Below are positions 8,585 to 16,549 of a stretch of DNA of 64,000 nucleotides, piece by piece. This stretch comes from JAQBVV01 sp965249205 (GTDB lineage: Bacteria; Acidobacteriota; Vicinamibacteria; Vicinamibacterales; UBA2999), in contig CBDFLL010000001.1 of assembly GCA_965249205.1 (NCBI GenBank), positions 1 to 64,000 on the forward strand, given 5' to 3'. The position numbers were made by a program, and so were the translations under genes. The stretch's first letter is position 1. The number at the start of each line of letters is the position of its first letter. Under the pieces are notes generated by a model. That model searched no databases. It was not told the DNA's origin and was given only the letters and a program-made list of their open reading frames with translations.

Positions 8585-9603
8585 GGTTGCACGTCGGCAT
8601 CGTGGGCTGCGGCGTCATCGGGCGCAAGCGCGCAGGTGCGCTCGGTGAGGCCCAACTCGTCGCCTGCGCGGACGCGCAGACAGAGCGCGCCGTGGCGCTG
8701 GCAGGCGCGGCCCGTGACGTGCACGTCGAGCGCGACTGGAGCCGCCTCGTCACCCGCCCTGATGTCGATATCGTTGTGGTGGCCACCACAAACGATGCGC
8801 TTGCCCCCGTGACGCTCGCCGCCGTGCAGGCAGGCAAGCACGTGCTGGTCGAAAAACCCGCCGCCCGCACGTCAGCGGAGCTCGCGCCGATCCTGAAGGC
8901 AGAGGCCGAAACTGGGGTCCGCGTACGCGTCGGATTCAACCACCGTTGTCACCCTGCGCTGCAGAAGGCCCGCGAACTTGTCGACACGAATACCATCGGT
9001 CCGCTGATGTTCATCCGCGGCCGCTACGGTCATGGTGGACGCGTCGGCTATGAGAAAGAGTGGCGGGCCGACCCGGCGATCTCTGGCGGAGGAGAACTGA
9101 TCGACCAGGGCGTGCACATGATCGACCTCGCGCGCTGGATGTTAGGCGACTTCAGCCAAGTCAATGGATTCGCTCACACATACTTCTGGGACATGCCTGT
9201 TGACGACAACGCCTTCTTGCTGCTCCGAACGCCGGCTCAGCAGACGGCCCAGCTCCACGTGAGCCGTACCGAATGGAAGAACCTATTCTCCTTTGAGATC
9301 TACGGGCGGCACGGCAAGGTCCACGTCGAGGGGCTCGGCGGCAGCTACGGCGTTGAACGAGTGACGCTCCATCAGATGCGACCAGAGATGGGCCCCCCTG
9401 ACACCACAACCTGGGAGTACCCGGGGGCAGACCAGTCCTGGCAGCGGGAGTTCGACGATTTCTTGGAGGACATCCGGACGGGCCGAACACCGAGCGCGGG
9501 ACTGGCCGACGCCCGTGCCGCGCTTCTTATCGTCGAGGCAATCTACGACCACTCTGGAGAACGCCCTCCGAACGCCCGCGCGGCGGCGGGCCAGCCCTCG
9601 TGA
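8581..9603 (+). CDS. Gfo/Idh/MocA family oxidoreductase
   Basis: This 340-residue NAD(P)-dependent oxidoreductase begins at GTG 8581, overlapping the previous stop. The N-terminal Rossmann fold shows VGIVGCGVIGRKRAGA and the family EKP motif (VLVEKPAARTSAEL, near residue 90). The C-terminal half has the GGGELIDQGVHMIDLARWM helix typical of substrate binding in Gfo/Idh/MocA proteins. Family members oxidise or reduce sugar hydroxyls, often at C3 of NDP-hexoses. Coupling to the SDRs and the heptose kinase suggests it modifies the heptose or another locus-specific sugar; that is inference. Confidence 0.88.
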   Translation: MRLHVGIVGCGVIGRKRAGALGEAQLVACADAQTERAVALAGAARDVHVERDWSRLVTRPDVDIVVVATTNDALAPVTLAAVQAGKHVLVEKPAARTSAELAPILKAEAETGVRVRVGFNHRCHPALQKARELVDTNTIGPLMFIRGRYGHGGRVGYEKEWRADPAISGGGELIDQGVHMIDLARWMLGDFSQVNGFAHTYFWDMPVDDNAFLLLRTPAQQTAQLHVSRTEWKNLFSFEIYGRHGKVHVEGLGGSYGVERVTLHQMRPEMGPPDTTTWEYPGADQSWQREFDDFLEDIRTGRTPSAGLADARAALLIVEAIYDHSGERPPNARAAAGQPS

Positions 9604-10577
9604 TCATCACTCGAAGCCCCCTACGAATCACGCTTGGTGGCGGTGGCACCGACCTGCCCTCCTATTCTCGCCGCTTCGGTGGATTCGTCATGTCGGCCGC
9701 CATCGACAAGTACGTCTTCGTGACCGTGACACGGCCCTTCATCGAGGGCATCTACCTGAAGTACTCACAACTGGAGAAGGTGGATGCGGTGGATCAGGTG
9801 CAGCACCCGATTATCCGGGAGTCGCTCAGACTGTTCGACTGGGAGACACCGCAAGTGGAGATCACCACGCTTGCCGACATACCCGCGGGAACCGGGCTTG
9901 GGTCGTCCGGTAGCTTTACGACAGCGCTGCTCAAAGCGCTCTACGTACATCGCCGACAGCTGATCGACACGACCACCCTGGCTGAATTGGCGTGTGACAT
10001 CGAGATCAACAAGCTCGGCGAACCGATCGGCAAACAAGACCAGTACGCCGCGGCGTTTGGTGGCGTGACCTGCTTTGACTTCAATCAGGACGACAGCGTC
10101 GGCGCCGGACCGCTGCAGCTGGGATACGAGCGCCTTCATCAGCTTGAAGACAACTTACTGCTGTTTTTTACCGGATTCGCGAGAAGCGCGGGCAGCATTC
10201 TGCGCGACCAGGACGTGCGTACGGCGACCGAGGACGATACGATGCTGACCCACTTGCATCAGGTCAAGGAGCTGGGTCTGCGGAGCCGCCGGGCCCTTGA
10301 GGAGGGCGATCTGGACAGCTTCGGCGAGATCATGCACGAACACTGGGAACACAAGAAGAAGCGCTCGGACGGCATGAGTAGCGCGTTGGTTGACGAGTGG
10401 TACGAACTGGGCCGGCAGCGCGGCGCCATTGGCGGCAAGCTCGTCGGGGCAGGAGGTGGCGGCTTTCTGCTCTTCTACACCACCCAGCTCGGGATGCTGC
10501 GAGAGGCGATGCAACGCGTCGGGCTTCAGGAGCTTCGGTTCAGGTTCGACTTCGAGGGCACCAAGGTGCTGTCATGA
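9600..10577 (+). CDS. hddA: D-glycero-D-manno-heptose 7-phosphate kinase-like GHMP kinase
   Basis: This 325-residue GHMP kinase has RSPLRITLGGGGTDLPSY at its start, the phosphate-binding PAGTGLGSSGSF loop near residue 97 and GGKLVGAGGGGFLLFY near residue 280. Length and motifs fit HddA/HldA-type heptose kinases and distinguish it from galactokinases or mevalonate kinases. It phosphorylates D-glycero-D-manno-heptose 7-phosphate at C1 in the GDP-heptose pathway. The neighbouring HddC-, GmhA- and GmhB-like genes support this role. The GTG start at 9600 overlaps the upstream stop. L-fucose kinase-like activity cannot be excluded. Confidence 0.85.
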   Translation: MIITRSPLRITLGGGGTDLPSYSRRFGGFVMSAAIDKYVFVTVTRPFIEGIYLKYSQLEKVDAVDQVQHPIIRESLRLFDWETPQVEITTLADIPAGTGLGSSGSFTTALLKALYVHRRQLIDTTTLAELACDIEINKLGEPIGKQDQYAAAFGGVTCFDFNQDDSVGAGPLQLGYERLHQLEDNLLLFFTGFARSAGSILRDQDVRTATEDDTMLTHLHQVKELGLRSRRALEEGDLDSFGEIMHEHWEHKKKRSDGMSSALVDEWYELGRQRGAIGGKLVGAGGGGFLLFYTTQLGMLREAMQRVGLQELRFRFDFEGTKVLS

Positions 10578-11287
10578 CGCTACCGATCGCCATTCTGGCG
10601 GGTGGCCTCGCCACGAGGCTCGGCGATCTCGGTCGGGCCAGACCAAAGTCGCTCGTGGATGTTGCGGGCAAACCGTTTGTCGCGCATCAGTTCCACCTGC
10701 TCAGCCAATATGGCCTCACCGACATCGTGTTATGCACGGGTCACCTCGGCGACCAGATCGAGGAGGTCGTCGGCGACGGATCGCGGTACGACGTCCGCGT
10801 GCGCTACAGCCCAGATTGCCCGCATCCGCTCGGCACCGGCGGCGCGCTTCGACACGCCCTGCCGCTGTTGGGAGACGCGTTTCTCGTTCTCTATGGCGAC
10901 TCCTATCTGGAGTGCGACTACGCCGCGGTCGAGCGGGCGTTCCTGGCAGGCACCGCTCCGGCTCTACTCACCGTGTATCGCAACGAAAATCGCTGGGACC
11001 GCAGCAACGTCTGCTGTCTCGACGGTCGGATTACGCACTACAGCAAGACGCACCAGACCCCGGACATGCGCCATATCGACTACGGCCTCGCCGCGATGCG
11101 CGCGGAGGCATTGCAGCCGTACCCCGATGGCACACCGCTGGACCTTGCCAACGTCTACGAACATCTCGTAAAGCGCGACGCGCTGGCCGCGTACGAAGTG
11201 ACCACACGCTTCTACGAGGTCGGAACGCCGTCTGGGCTCGCGGGCACCAGGGAACACCTGAGCCCTGTTCCTAGGGCCGTGCGCTGA
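10574..11287 (+). CDS. hddC: Heptose-1-phosphate guanylyltransferase-like nucleotidyltransferase
   Basis: This 237-residue sugar nucleotidyltransferase starts at ATG 10574 with a 4-base overlap. The signature ILAGGLATRLGDLGRARPKS followed by LVDVAGKPF is the nucleotide-binding and Lys motif of NTP_transferase proteins. GTGGALRHALPLL and LYGDSYLECD are the sugar-binding and metal-binding segments. By size and context it matches HddC, which makes GDP-D-glycero-alpha-D-manno-heptose from the 1-phosphate. Use of GTP rather than another NTP is inferred from the pathway neighbours. Confidence 0.82.
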   Translation: MTLPIAILAGGLATRLGDLGRARPKSLVDVAGKPFVAHQFHLLSQYGLTDIVLCTGHLGDQIEEVVGDGSRYDVRVRYSPDCPHPLGTGGALRHALPLLGDAFLVLYGDSYLECDYAAVERAFLAGTAPALLTVYRNENRWDRSNVCCLDGRITHYSKTHQTPDMRHIDYGLAAMRAEALQPYPDGTPLDLANVYEHLVKRDALAAYEVTTRFYEVGTPSGLAGTREHLSPVPRAVR

Positions 11288-11399
11288 GCCAGACAACCAT
11301 CCGCACTGTGAACCCAGCCCTCAGTCTCGGGTGCTCGACTGTGCGCGCGGAGTCGCCGCCCCGTTCCGCAAACGGCTGCCGGAGCCTCAGGTACACGCC

Positions 11400-12539
11400 G
11401 TGACACAACCTCCAACTGGCGAACCGCCGGCCGCACGTCTTAGTCTCGCAACACAGGCGTTCGGTCGCGCCAGTGCACTCATCGTCTCGGTCTTACTCAG
11501 CATCGCGTTTCTTGAGGTTGGAATGCGCCTCGCCCCAACTTTTCTTCAAGAGCCTGCCCGGAGTGCCCTTGAAGAGGCGGCTCGAATTCGCCTATCGAAC
11601 GTGAGGATGTATCCCCGTCAGACGGGAATCCGGCTCCCTGCAAGCGAAAGGGCGGACATCCTTGTCGTGGGCGACTCATTCCCGTTCGGCATCTACGAAG
11701 CGGCCGAGGATGTGTACGCGACCCTGGTCGGAAACGTGCTTCAAAAAGACGTCGTCAACCTCGGAATAGCGTCCACGCAGCCGTCCACATACAATCGCAT
11801 GCTCGAAGTCGGGGCCCGGTATCATCCGCGAGTCGTGGTATACGCGATCTTTGCCAATGACTTTCTCAACGAGGACGACTTCAGGCCCCGTCGCCTCGCG
11901 CTGGAAAACACATTTCGGTTCCTTGACGGCGACCGGGAGAAGTTCTCCACCAGTTACGACACAAGAGGGCGGGTCCTAGGCGCCGTGCGTAACTTCACGA
12001 ACATGTTCCTCAGCTACCAACTCTTGAAAACCTTCTGGCAACGCACCGGCACGACTACCCTGCCGTGGTGGCATGGGGAACACTTTTTCCTGTTCCCTGA
12101 GCGCAGCTACTGGGATGCGCTGATGGCCTGGGACAACGATTCGGTCCAACAAGCGATGGAGGCGACTCATACCCTCGTCACCGAAGCTCACCGGTTTTCG
12201 ACCGAAGAGCTGGATGCGGAGTTTCTGGTTGTGCTGCAGCCCAGCAAAGAAATGGTCTACGGCCCCTTGACCGGCGAGCTTCGGCCCAACGTGTATTCTG
12301 ACGACTGGGACCGAACGTACGAGGAACTGAACAGACGCCTACGTGAGTCCGACATCCCCGCTGTCGATCTCACGAACCACCTGAGGGCGCGGGCGCGAAC
12401 CGGCGCGAAACTCTACCATCCCATTGACGGACACTTCAACCAGGAAGGGCATAGGGTCGTCTCCGAGATTCTGAGTCGCGCGCTTTCGCCTCTGCTGAGT
12501 CGCGACTCGGCGACTCGATCGCCGGAGCAACGCTTTTGA
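11400..12539 (+). CDS. SGNH/GDSL-family hydrolase with N-terminal membrane anchor
   Basis: This is a 379-residue protein from GTG 11400; a longer start at 11331 is possible. One hydrophobic segment near residues 20-45 (ALIVSVLLSIAFLEVGM) probably anchors it in the inner membrane. The SGNH fold is shown by the nucleophile motif VVGDSFPFG (Ser93), the NLGIASTQPSTYN and FANDF blocks, and D343-x-H345 in PIDGHFNQEGH. Such proteins in polysaccharide loci usually add or remove acetyl groups on the periplasmic side, which I infer here. It lies between the nucleotidyltransferase and the isomerase, and its stop overlaps the next start. Confidence 0.75.
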   Translation: MTQPPTGEPPAARLSLATQAFGRASALIVSVLLSIAFLEVGMRLAPTFLQEPARSALEEAARIRLSNVRMYPRQTGIRLPASERADILVVGDSFPFGIYEAAEDVYATLVGNVLQKDVVNLGIASTQPSTYNRMLEVGARYHPRVVVYAIFANDFLNEDDFRPRRLALENTFRFLDGDREKFSTSYDTRGRVLGAVRNFTNMFLSYQLLKTFWQRTGTTTLPWWHGEHFFLFPERSYWDALMAWDNDSVQQAMEATHTLVTEAHRFSTEELDAEFLVVLQPSKEMVYGPLTGELRPNVYSDDWDRTYEELNRRLRESDIPAVDLTNHLRARARTGAKLYHPIDGHFNQEGHRVVSEILSRALSPLLSRDSATRSPEQRF

Positions 12540-13138
12540 CAGGATCGTACGCGCGTCAGCACCTGGAGGAAACGGCGCGCATCGTCGCCGCGCTCGACCC
12601 AGAGGTGCTGGACAGAATGGCCGCACAGCTGGGCGCATTGCGTGACCGCGGAGGACGCTTGTTCGTGCTGGGCGTCGGCGGCAGCGCTGCCAATGCCTCT
12701 CACGCAGTCAACGATTTCAGGAAGCTGGCAGGCATCGAGGCCTACACGCCTGTCGACAACGTCTCCGAACTGACCGCCCGCACCAACGACGAGGGATGGG
12801 ACACGGTGTTCGCGACGTGGCTGGAGGGCAGCCGGTTGCGACGCGACGACCTGATCCTGGTTCTCTCTGTCGGTGGGGGAAGCGCCGAACGCCATATCAG
12901 CGCAAACATTGTGAAGGCGTTGGTTTACGCGAAAGGGGTCGGTGCACAGATCCTGGGCGTCGTAGGCCGCGACGGAGGTTTCACCGCCACGGTGGCCGAT
13001 GAGTGCATCATTGTACCGACCGTCAACCTGGACAGAGTGACCCCACACACCGAGGCCTTCCAGGCCGTAATATGGCACCTGCTCGTATCGCACCCGATGG
13101 TCAAGACCGCCGATACCAAGTGGGAGTCTACGAAATGA
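12536..13138 (+). CDS. gmhA: Phosphoheptose isomerase-like SIS protein (first copy)
   Basis: This 200-residue single-SIS-domain protein starts at TTG 12536, overlapping the previous stop by 4 bases. FVLGVGGSAANASHAVNDF and LILVLSVGGGSAERHISANI are the phosphosugar-binding loops seen in GmhA, which converts sedoheptulose 7-phosphate to heptose 7-phosphate. The GmhB-, HddA- and HddC-like genes nearby make this assignment likely. A second SIS protein lies at 25957-26529 and is more canonical (GNGGSAHTASH, ISGSGNSPNVV), so the two may have different substrates. Confidence 0.78.
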   Translation: MTGSYARQHLEETARIVAALDPEVLDRMAAQLGALRDRGGRLFVLGVGGSAANASHAVNDFRKLAGIEAYTPVDNVSELTARTNDEGWDTVFATWLEGSRLRRDDLILVLSVGGGSAERHISANIVKALVYAKGVGAQILGVVGRDGGFTATVADECIIVPTVNLDRVTPHTEAFQAVIWHLLVSHPMVKTADTKWESTK

Positions 13139-13926
13139 CATCACCGGTTGCTTCCATCAGACAGGACGGCTATGCCGTCTTGAAGGGCGTGTTGCCGGCT
13201 AACCAGGTCGACGAAGCCCGAGAACGGTGCTTGTCGGATTTTGACCGGAGCACACTCTGGTTCGCCGGAGGCACGGTCGCGGGACATGTCGCGTATACGC
13301 TTCCGCCTGATTTGGAGATCATTGGGCAGCTGATCGCGAATACCTCCGTGGTGAATTGTGCCCGCGAGATCTTGGGGCCGAACTTCGAGGTGTCATCCGT
13401 TGGCTGCAACGTCAACCTTCCAGATAGTGGCTTTCAACCCGCGCACGCCGATGGAGACGCCGATGGTGACCGTCTGTGCGTGAACTTGCCGCTTGGAGAC
13501 GTGAGTGAAGACAACGGTAGTCTGGAACTCTTCACCCGAACCCATCAGGCTAGACTGACATATACAGAATTTGTGCGCGCATCGCGCGAAAGCATTGCAC
13601 GCAGAGCCACCACATCGAGTGGTGACGTGATCATCCGTTTCCCGCATCTGTGGCATCGCGGAACACCAAATAGGCGAGCCGTGCCGCGGTTCATGATTGG
13701 CGTCGTACTGGGACGAGAAGGGGCGATGTTCACAGCTACGAGTCTGTCCCCCGCCAACATCGCCGCGATCGAGCGCGCCGGCGTCCGAGCCCACATGATC
13801 CCGAGCGACTCCACGATGGGTGAGTTTCGGCCGACGTACTTTCCGCGAACGCCGAAAGGTATCGCAAAGGAACTCGCATGGCGATACATGCCATCGCTCT
13901 ATAACCTGCTGCGACGTGCAGCGTGA
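13135..13926 (+). CDS. Phytanoyl-CoA dioxygenase-type Fe(II)/2-oxoglutarate oxygenase
   Basis: This is a 263-residue protein from ATG 13135 with a 4-base overlap. It shows the facial triad H104-x-D106 (PAHADGDADGD) and distal H174 (LWHRGTPNRR), with R180 placed to bind 2-oxoglutarate. DGYAVLKGVLPANQVDEAR is the usual PhyH N-terminal helix. The family hydroxylates or otherwise oxidises small molecules in the cytosol. A role in tailoring the heptose or an attached residue is inferred from its place between isomerase and phosphatase genes. Confidence 0.82.
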   Translation: MTSPVASIRQDGYAVLKGVLPANQVDEARERCLSDFDRSTLWFAGGTVAGHVAYTLPPDLEIIGQLIANTSVVNCAREILGPNFEVSSVGCNVNLPDSGFQPAHADGDADGDRLCVNLPLGDVSEDNGSLELFTRTHQARLTYTEFVRASRESIARRATTSSGDVIIRFPHLWHRGTPNRRAVPRFMIGVVLGREGAMFTATSLSPANIAAIERAGVRAHMIPSDSTMGEFRPTYFPRTPKGIAKELAWRYMPSLYNLLRRAA

Positions 13927-14005
13927 GCCTGTCCTCTTGTCAAGACTCTGCACGAATCCGGACCGATTGGTGCGACCGAGCGCCGACGATGCTCGAGCAG
14001 ATCCT

Positions 14006-14545
14006 GTGAGGCGGGCCGTGTTCCTCGACCGCGACGGCGTGATCAACCGGGAGATCTTCCGCACCGGTCAGGCCCAGGCGCCATTCGCCATGGCCGATTT
14101 CGAGATTCTCCAAGGCGTACCCGAAGCGCTTGCCCACCTGCATCGCGCCGGTTTTGTGCTCGTTGTAGTCACAAACCAGCCAGATGTCGTCAGGGGATTC
14201 GCCTCGCGAGATCAGGTTGAGGCGATTCACGCGCACCTGCAAGAAATGCTGCCCCTTGACGATATCCTCGTCTGCTACCACGACGATGCTGACCGTTGCG
14301 CCTGCCGCAAGCCCTCTCCAGGCATGTTGTACGCTGCTGCCCTTACGCACGACATCACCCTCGCCGATAGTTACCTTGTAGGAGACCGATGGCGCGACGT
14401 TGGAGCCGGCCGCAGCGCTGGCTGCACGACGATCCTGGTGCACTCCGACCGGGACGAGTCGACAACAATCGAACCCCACGTTCGCGGGCGAGATCTCAGC
14501 GAGGCCGCCTCGTGGATACTGGAGCATGCGGAGAACGCACAATGA
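14006..14545 (+). CDS. gmhB: D-glycero-D-manno-heptose 1,7-bisphosphate phosphatase-like
   Basis: This is a 179-residue HAD phosphatase. GTG 14006 is preferred because it gives VRRAVFLDRDGVINRE at the N-terminus, the usual GmhB start, although the frame extends back to 13820. D8 and D10 are the nucleophile and acid. The zinc loop C90-x-H92 and C98-x-C100 followed by RKPSPGM is diagnostic of the GmhB/HisB-N group. VVTNQPDVVRG supplies motif II. It removes the C7 phosphate after HddA phosphorylates C1. Its stop overlaps the transaldolase-like start. Confidence 0.86.
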   Translation: MRRAVFLDRDGVINREIFRTGQAQAPFAMADFEILQGVPEALAHLHRAGFVLVVVTNQPDVVRGFASRDQVEAIHAHLQEMLPLDDILVCYHDDADRCACRKPSPGMLYAAALTHDITLADSYLVGDRWRDVGAGRSAGCTTILVHSDRDESTTIEPHVRGRDLSEAASWILEHAENAQ

Positions 14546-15242
14546 CGGGCATCGAGGGTCTCTCAGTCAAGATCTTCGCTGAGGGGGCGGACCTCACCAC
14601 GATGCAGGAGCTGTATCGACGGCCCTACGTTCGAGGCTTCACGACGAATCCGACGTTGATGAGAAAGGCCGGAATCACCAACTACGCATCATTCGCTCGG
14701 GATGTGCTGCGTGCGATCCCGGATCGACCCATTTCCTTCGAAGTCTTCTCAGACGAGTTTGATGAGATGGAACGCCAGGCGAGGACGATTGCGGCCTGGG
14801 GCCCAAACGTGTACGTGAAGATTCCGGTATCCAACACCCGCGGCGAACCATCCTACGAGCTTGTGAGCAGGCTGTCTCAGGACGGTCTGCATCTCAATGT
14901 GACGGCAGTAATGACGCCTGACCAGGTTCGCGATGTGACAGATGCGGTCGCCGACGGCGCAGCCTCATGCATCTCGGTGTTCGCCGGCCGGATTGCAGAC
15001 ACTGGCAGGGACCCCGTCCCCGTGATGGCCGAGGCGCTGCGCATCATGGCTCGCGCGCCGCGCGCAGCCCCCGTGAGGTGCTGAACGTATTCCACGCCGA
15101 GAGTATCGGATGCCACATCATCACGGTCACTGGCGATATCTTGAACAAACTGGCCACTATCGGTAAACCTCTCGACGAGTACTCGCTTGACACCGTCAAG
15201 ATGTTCTACGACGACGCCGCGGCGGCACGGTTTTTCGTATAG
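14542..15242 (+). pseudogene. Transaldolase-like gene, frameshifted
   Basis: From ATG 14542 the protein is transaldolase-like: TTNPTLMRKAGI, then VYVKIPVSN with Schiff-base Lys93, LNVTAVMTPDQV and CISVFAGRIADTG. At about 15045-15070 it leaves frame and stops at 15084. The missing C-terminal part continues in another frame as SPREVLNVFHAESIGCHIIT through KMFYDDAAAARFFV to 15242. Family alignment from memory suggests a handful of residues before SPREVLN are also missing, so the lesion looks like a small deletion and not a single base. The total span of 701 bases is not a multiple of three. Such aldolase-like proteins often sit in heptose loci and could supply sedoheptulose 7-phosphate. Confidence 0.82.
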
Positions 15243-15255
15243 AACCAACGGGACG

Positions 15256-15530
15256 ATGACAATGAGAACATTGGCACCGCGGAGCTTCCCCGTCGCAGGT
15301 AGACCCGTACCGGAGGAGGCGCATCGGGCCCGAACACCGGAGATCGTGAGCCTGGCGTTCGTGCTGACCGCTCTGTTCCTGACGCCGCTGGTGCTGAGCC
15401 CAGCAGACACACAGATCTACTATCTGGCGCTCGTCTTGACGGTACTGACGGCGCTCCCGGTGGTGGCCCGCATCGCGTCGGGTACCCTCGACCCCTTCGA
15501 ACCGATCATCCCCGTGTCGATGCAACTGAT
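15256..15530 (+). pseudogene. 5' remnant of a polysaccharide polymerase-like membrane protein
   Basis: From ATG 15256 the reading frame encodes about 90 residues with two transmembrane helices (VSLAFVLTALFLTPLVLSPA and YYLALVLTVLTALPVVARIA) followed by LDPFEPIIPVS. The last motif is common where Wzy-like repeat-unit polymerases begin. It then runs into sequence that, in another frame, is the end of a glycosyltransferase, and stops at 15609. Full-length polymerases have about ten helices, so this is a 5' stump. The breakpoint lies near 15520-15545. Confidence 0.6.
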
Positions 15531-15797
15531 ATGGTCGGTTCGAGCCTGGATCTTATCGAGCACGGGGAGAATGGCTACGTGTACAACGTCGGGGATGTCG
15601 ACGCACTAGCGCAGTACCTCCGACACTTGGTAGGCTCGGCCGAGGCTCGGCGGCAGTTCGGATCCCACTCGGAATCGATCGTGCAACGCTATTCGTACGA
15701 CGTGTGCGTGGAGGGTATCCGTGATGCCTTAGACCAGGTCAGCGGGCACCGTCGGAGACGTTCGGCTATTGCGGTCCACGACCGCCTGGAGCCCTGA
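15531..15797 (+). pseudogene. 3' remnant of a GT4 glycosyltransferase
   Basis: The 88-codon frame from ATG 15531 encodes only the C-terminal end of a group-1 glycosyltransferase. SLDLIEHGENGYVYNVGDVD is the classic segment after the nucleotide-binding E-x7-E site, followed by the terminal helices (LAQYLRHLVGSAEARRQFG). The N-terminal acceptor domain and catalytic glutamates are absent. With the polymerase stump upstream it marks a deletion that joined two genes. Its stop TGA overlaps the methyltransferase ATG at 15797. Confidence 0.65.
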
Positions 15798-16549
15798 TGG
15801 AGCACTGGAAGGCTCGCGTCTACGACATGTACGGCGGTTCGACTGCCCGCAATGACGACCGCGCGGGGCACGAATCGCACGGGCTCACCGCACGTCGGCG
15901 GTTCCTACAGCGATACGACCGGTTTCTCCCAGCGGACAGGGCGGCACCTATTCTCGACGTCGGCTGCGGTACCGGAGGCGTCCTCGAGGCGTTGGATTCG
16001 GCAGGGCATACCTGTGTGGAAGGCGTGGATCTCAGCTCCAGCCAGATCCAGGCGGCCAGGGCGCGGGGCCTGATCGGCGTGACGCTCGCGCCGGCGGTCG
16101 ACTACCTCAAGGAACGGCGCGGCCGCTACGCGCTGATCACGGCGTTCAGCGTTCTGGAGCACCAAACGCGTAGTGAGTTGTTCGATCTACTCGATGCGAT
16201 TCGGGACGCGTTGATTCCTGGAGGAAGCCTGATCGCAGTGGTGCCAAACGCGAAGGGATTTTTCGGCGCCCACGTCAGATTTGCAGACATCACCCACGAA
16301 TTGAGCTTCTCGCCGAGCAGCGTGAGCCAGGTCTGCAGCGTCACCGGCCTCGAACTCGCCGACATTCTCGAGCACGGCCCGCTGGTGCACGGCCTGGTCA
16401 GCGCCGTGCGATGGGCCGGCTGGCAGGTCGTCCGCTCTGCGCTGCTCGCGGCAAGGGTTGCGGAGGGCGCCGATTGGGCTTGGCCGGTATTCACGCAGGA
16501 TCTTGTCTTCGTCGCACGCAAACCGGCATCCCAGTCGCCCCGAGCGTGA
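15797..16549 (+). CDS. Class I SAM-dependent methyltransferase
   Basis: This 250-residue methyltransferase has motif I ILDVGCGTGGVLEAL (near residues 52-66), an acidic motif II GVDLSSSQI and a post-motif segment ALITAFSVLEHQTRSE. The length and layout match Methyltransf_11/23 proteins that methylate sugars or lipid-linked glycans. It begins one base inside the preceding stop and overlaps the next GTG. The substrate is not evident. Confidence 0.85.
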   Translation: MEHWKARVYDMYGGSTARNDDRAGHESHGLTARRRFLQRYDRFLPADRAAPILDVGCGTGGVLEALDSAGHTCVEGVDLSSSQIQAARARGLIGVTLAPAVDYLKERRGRYALITAFSVLEHQTRSELFDLLDAIRDALIPGGSLIAVVPNAKGFFGAHVRFADITHELSFSPSSVSQVCSVTGLELADILEHGPLVHGLVSAVRWAGWQVVRSALLAARVAEGADWAWPVFTQDLVFVARKPASQSPRA

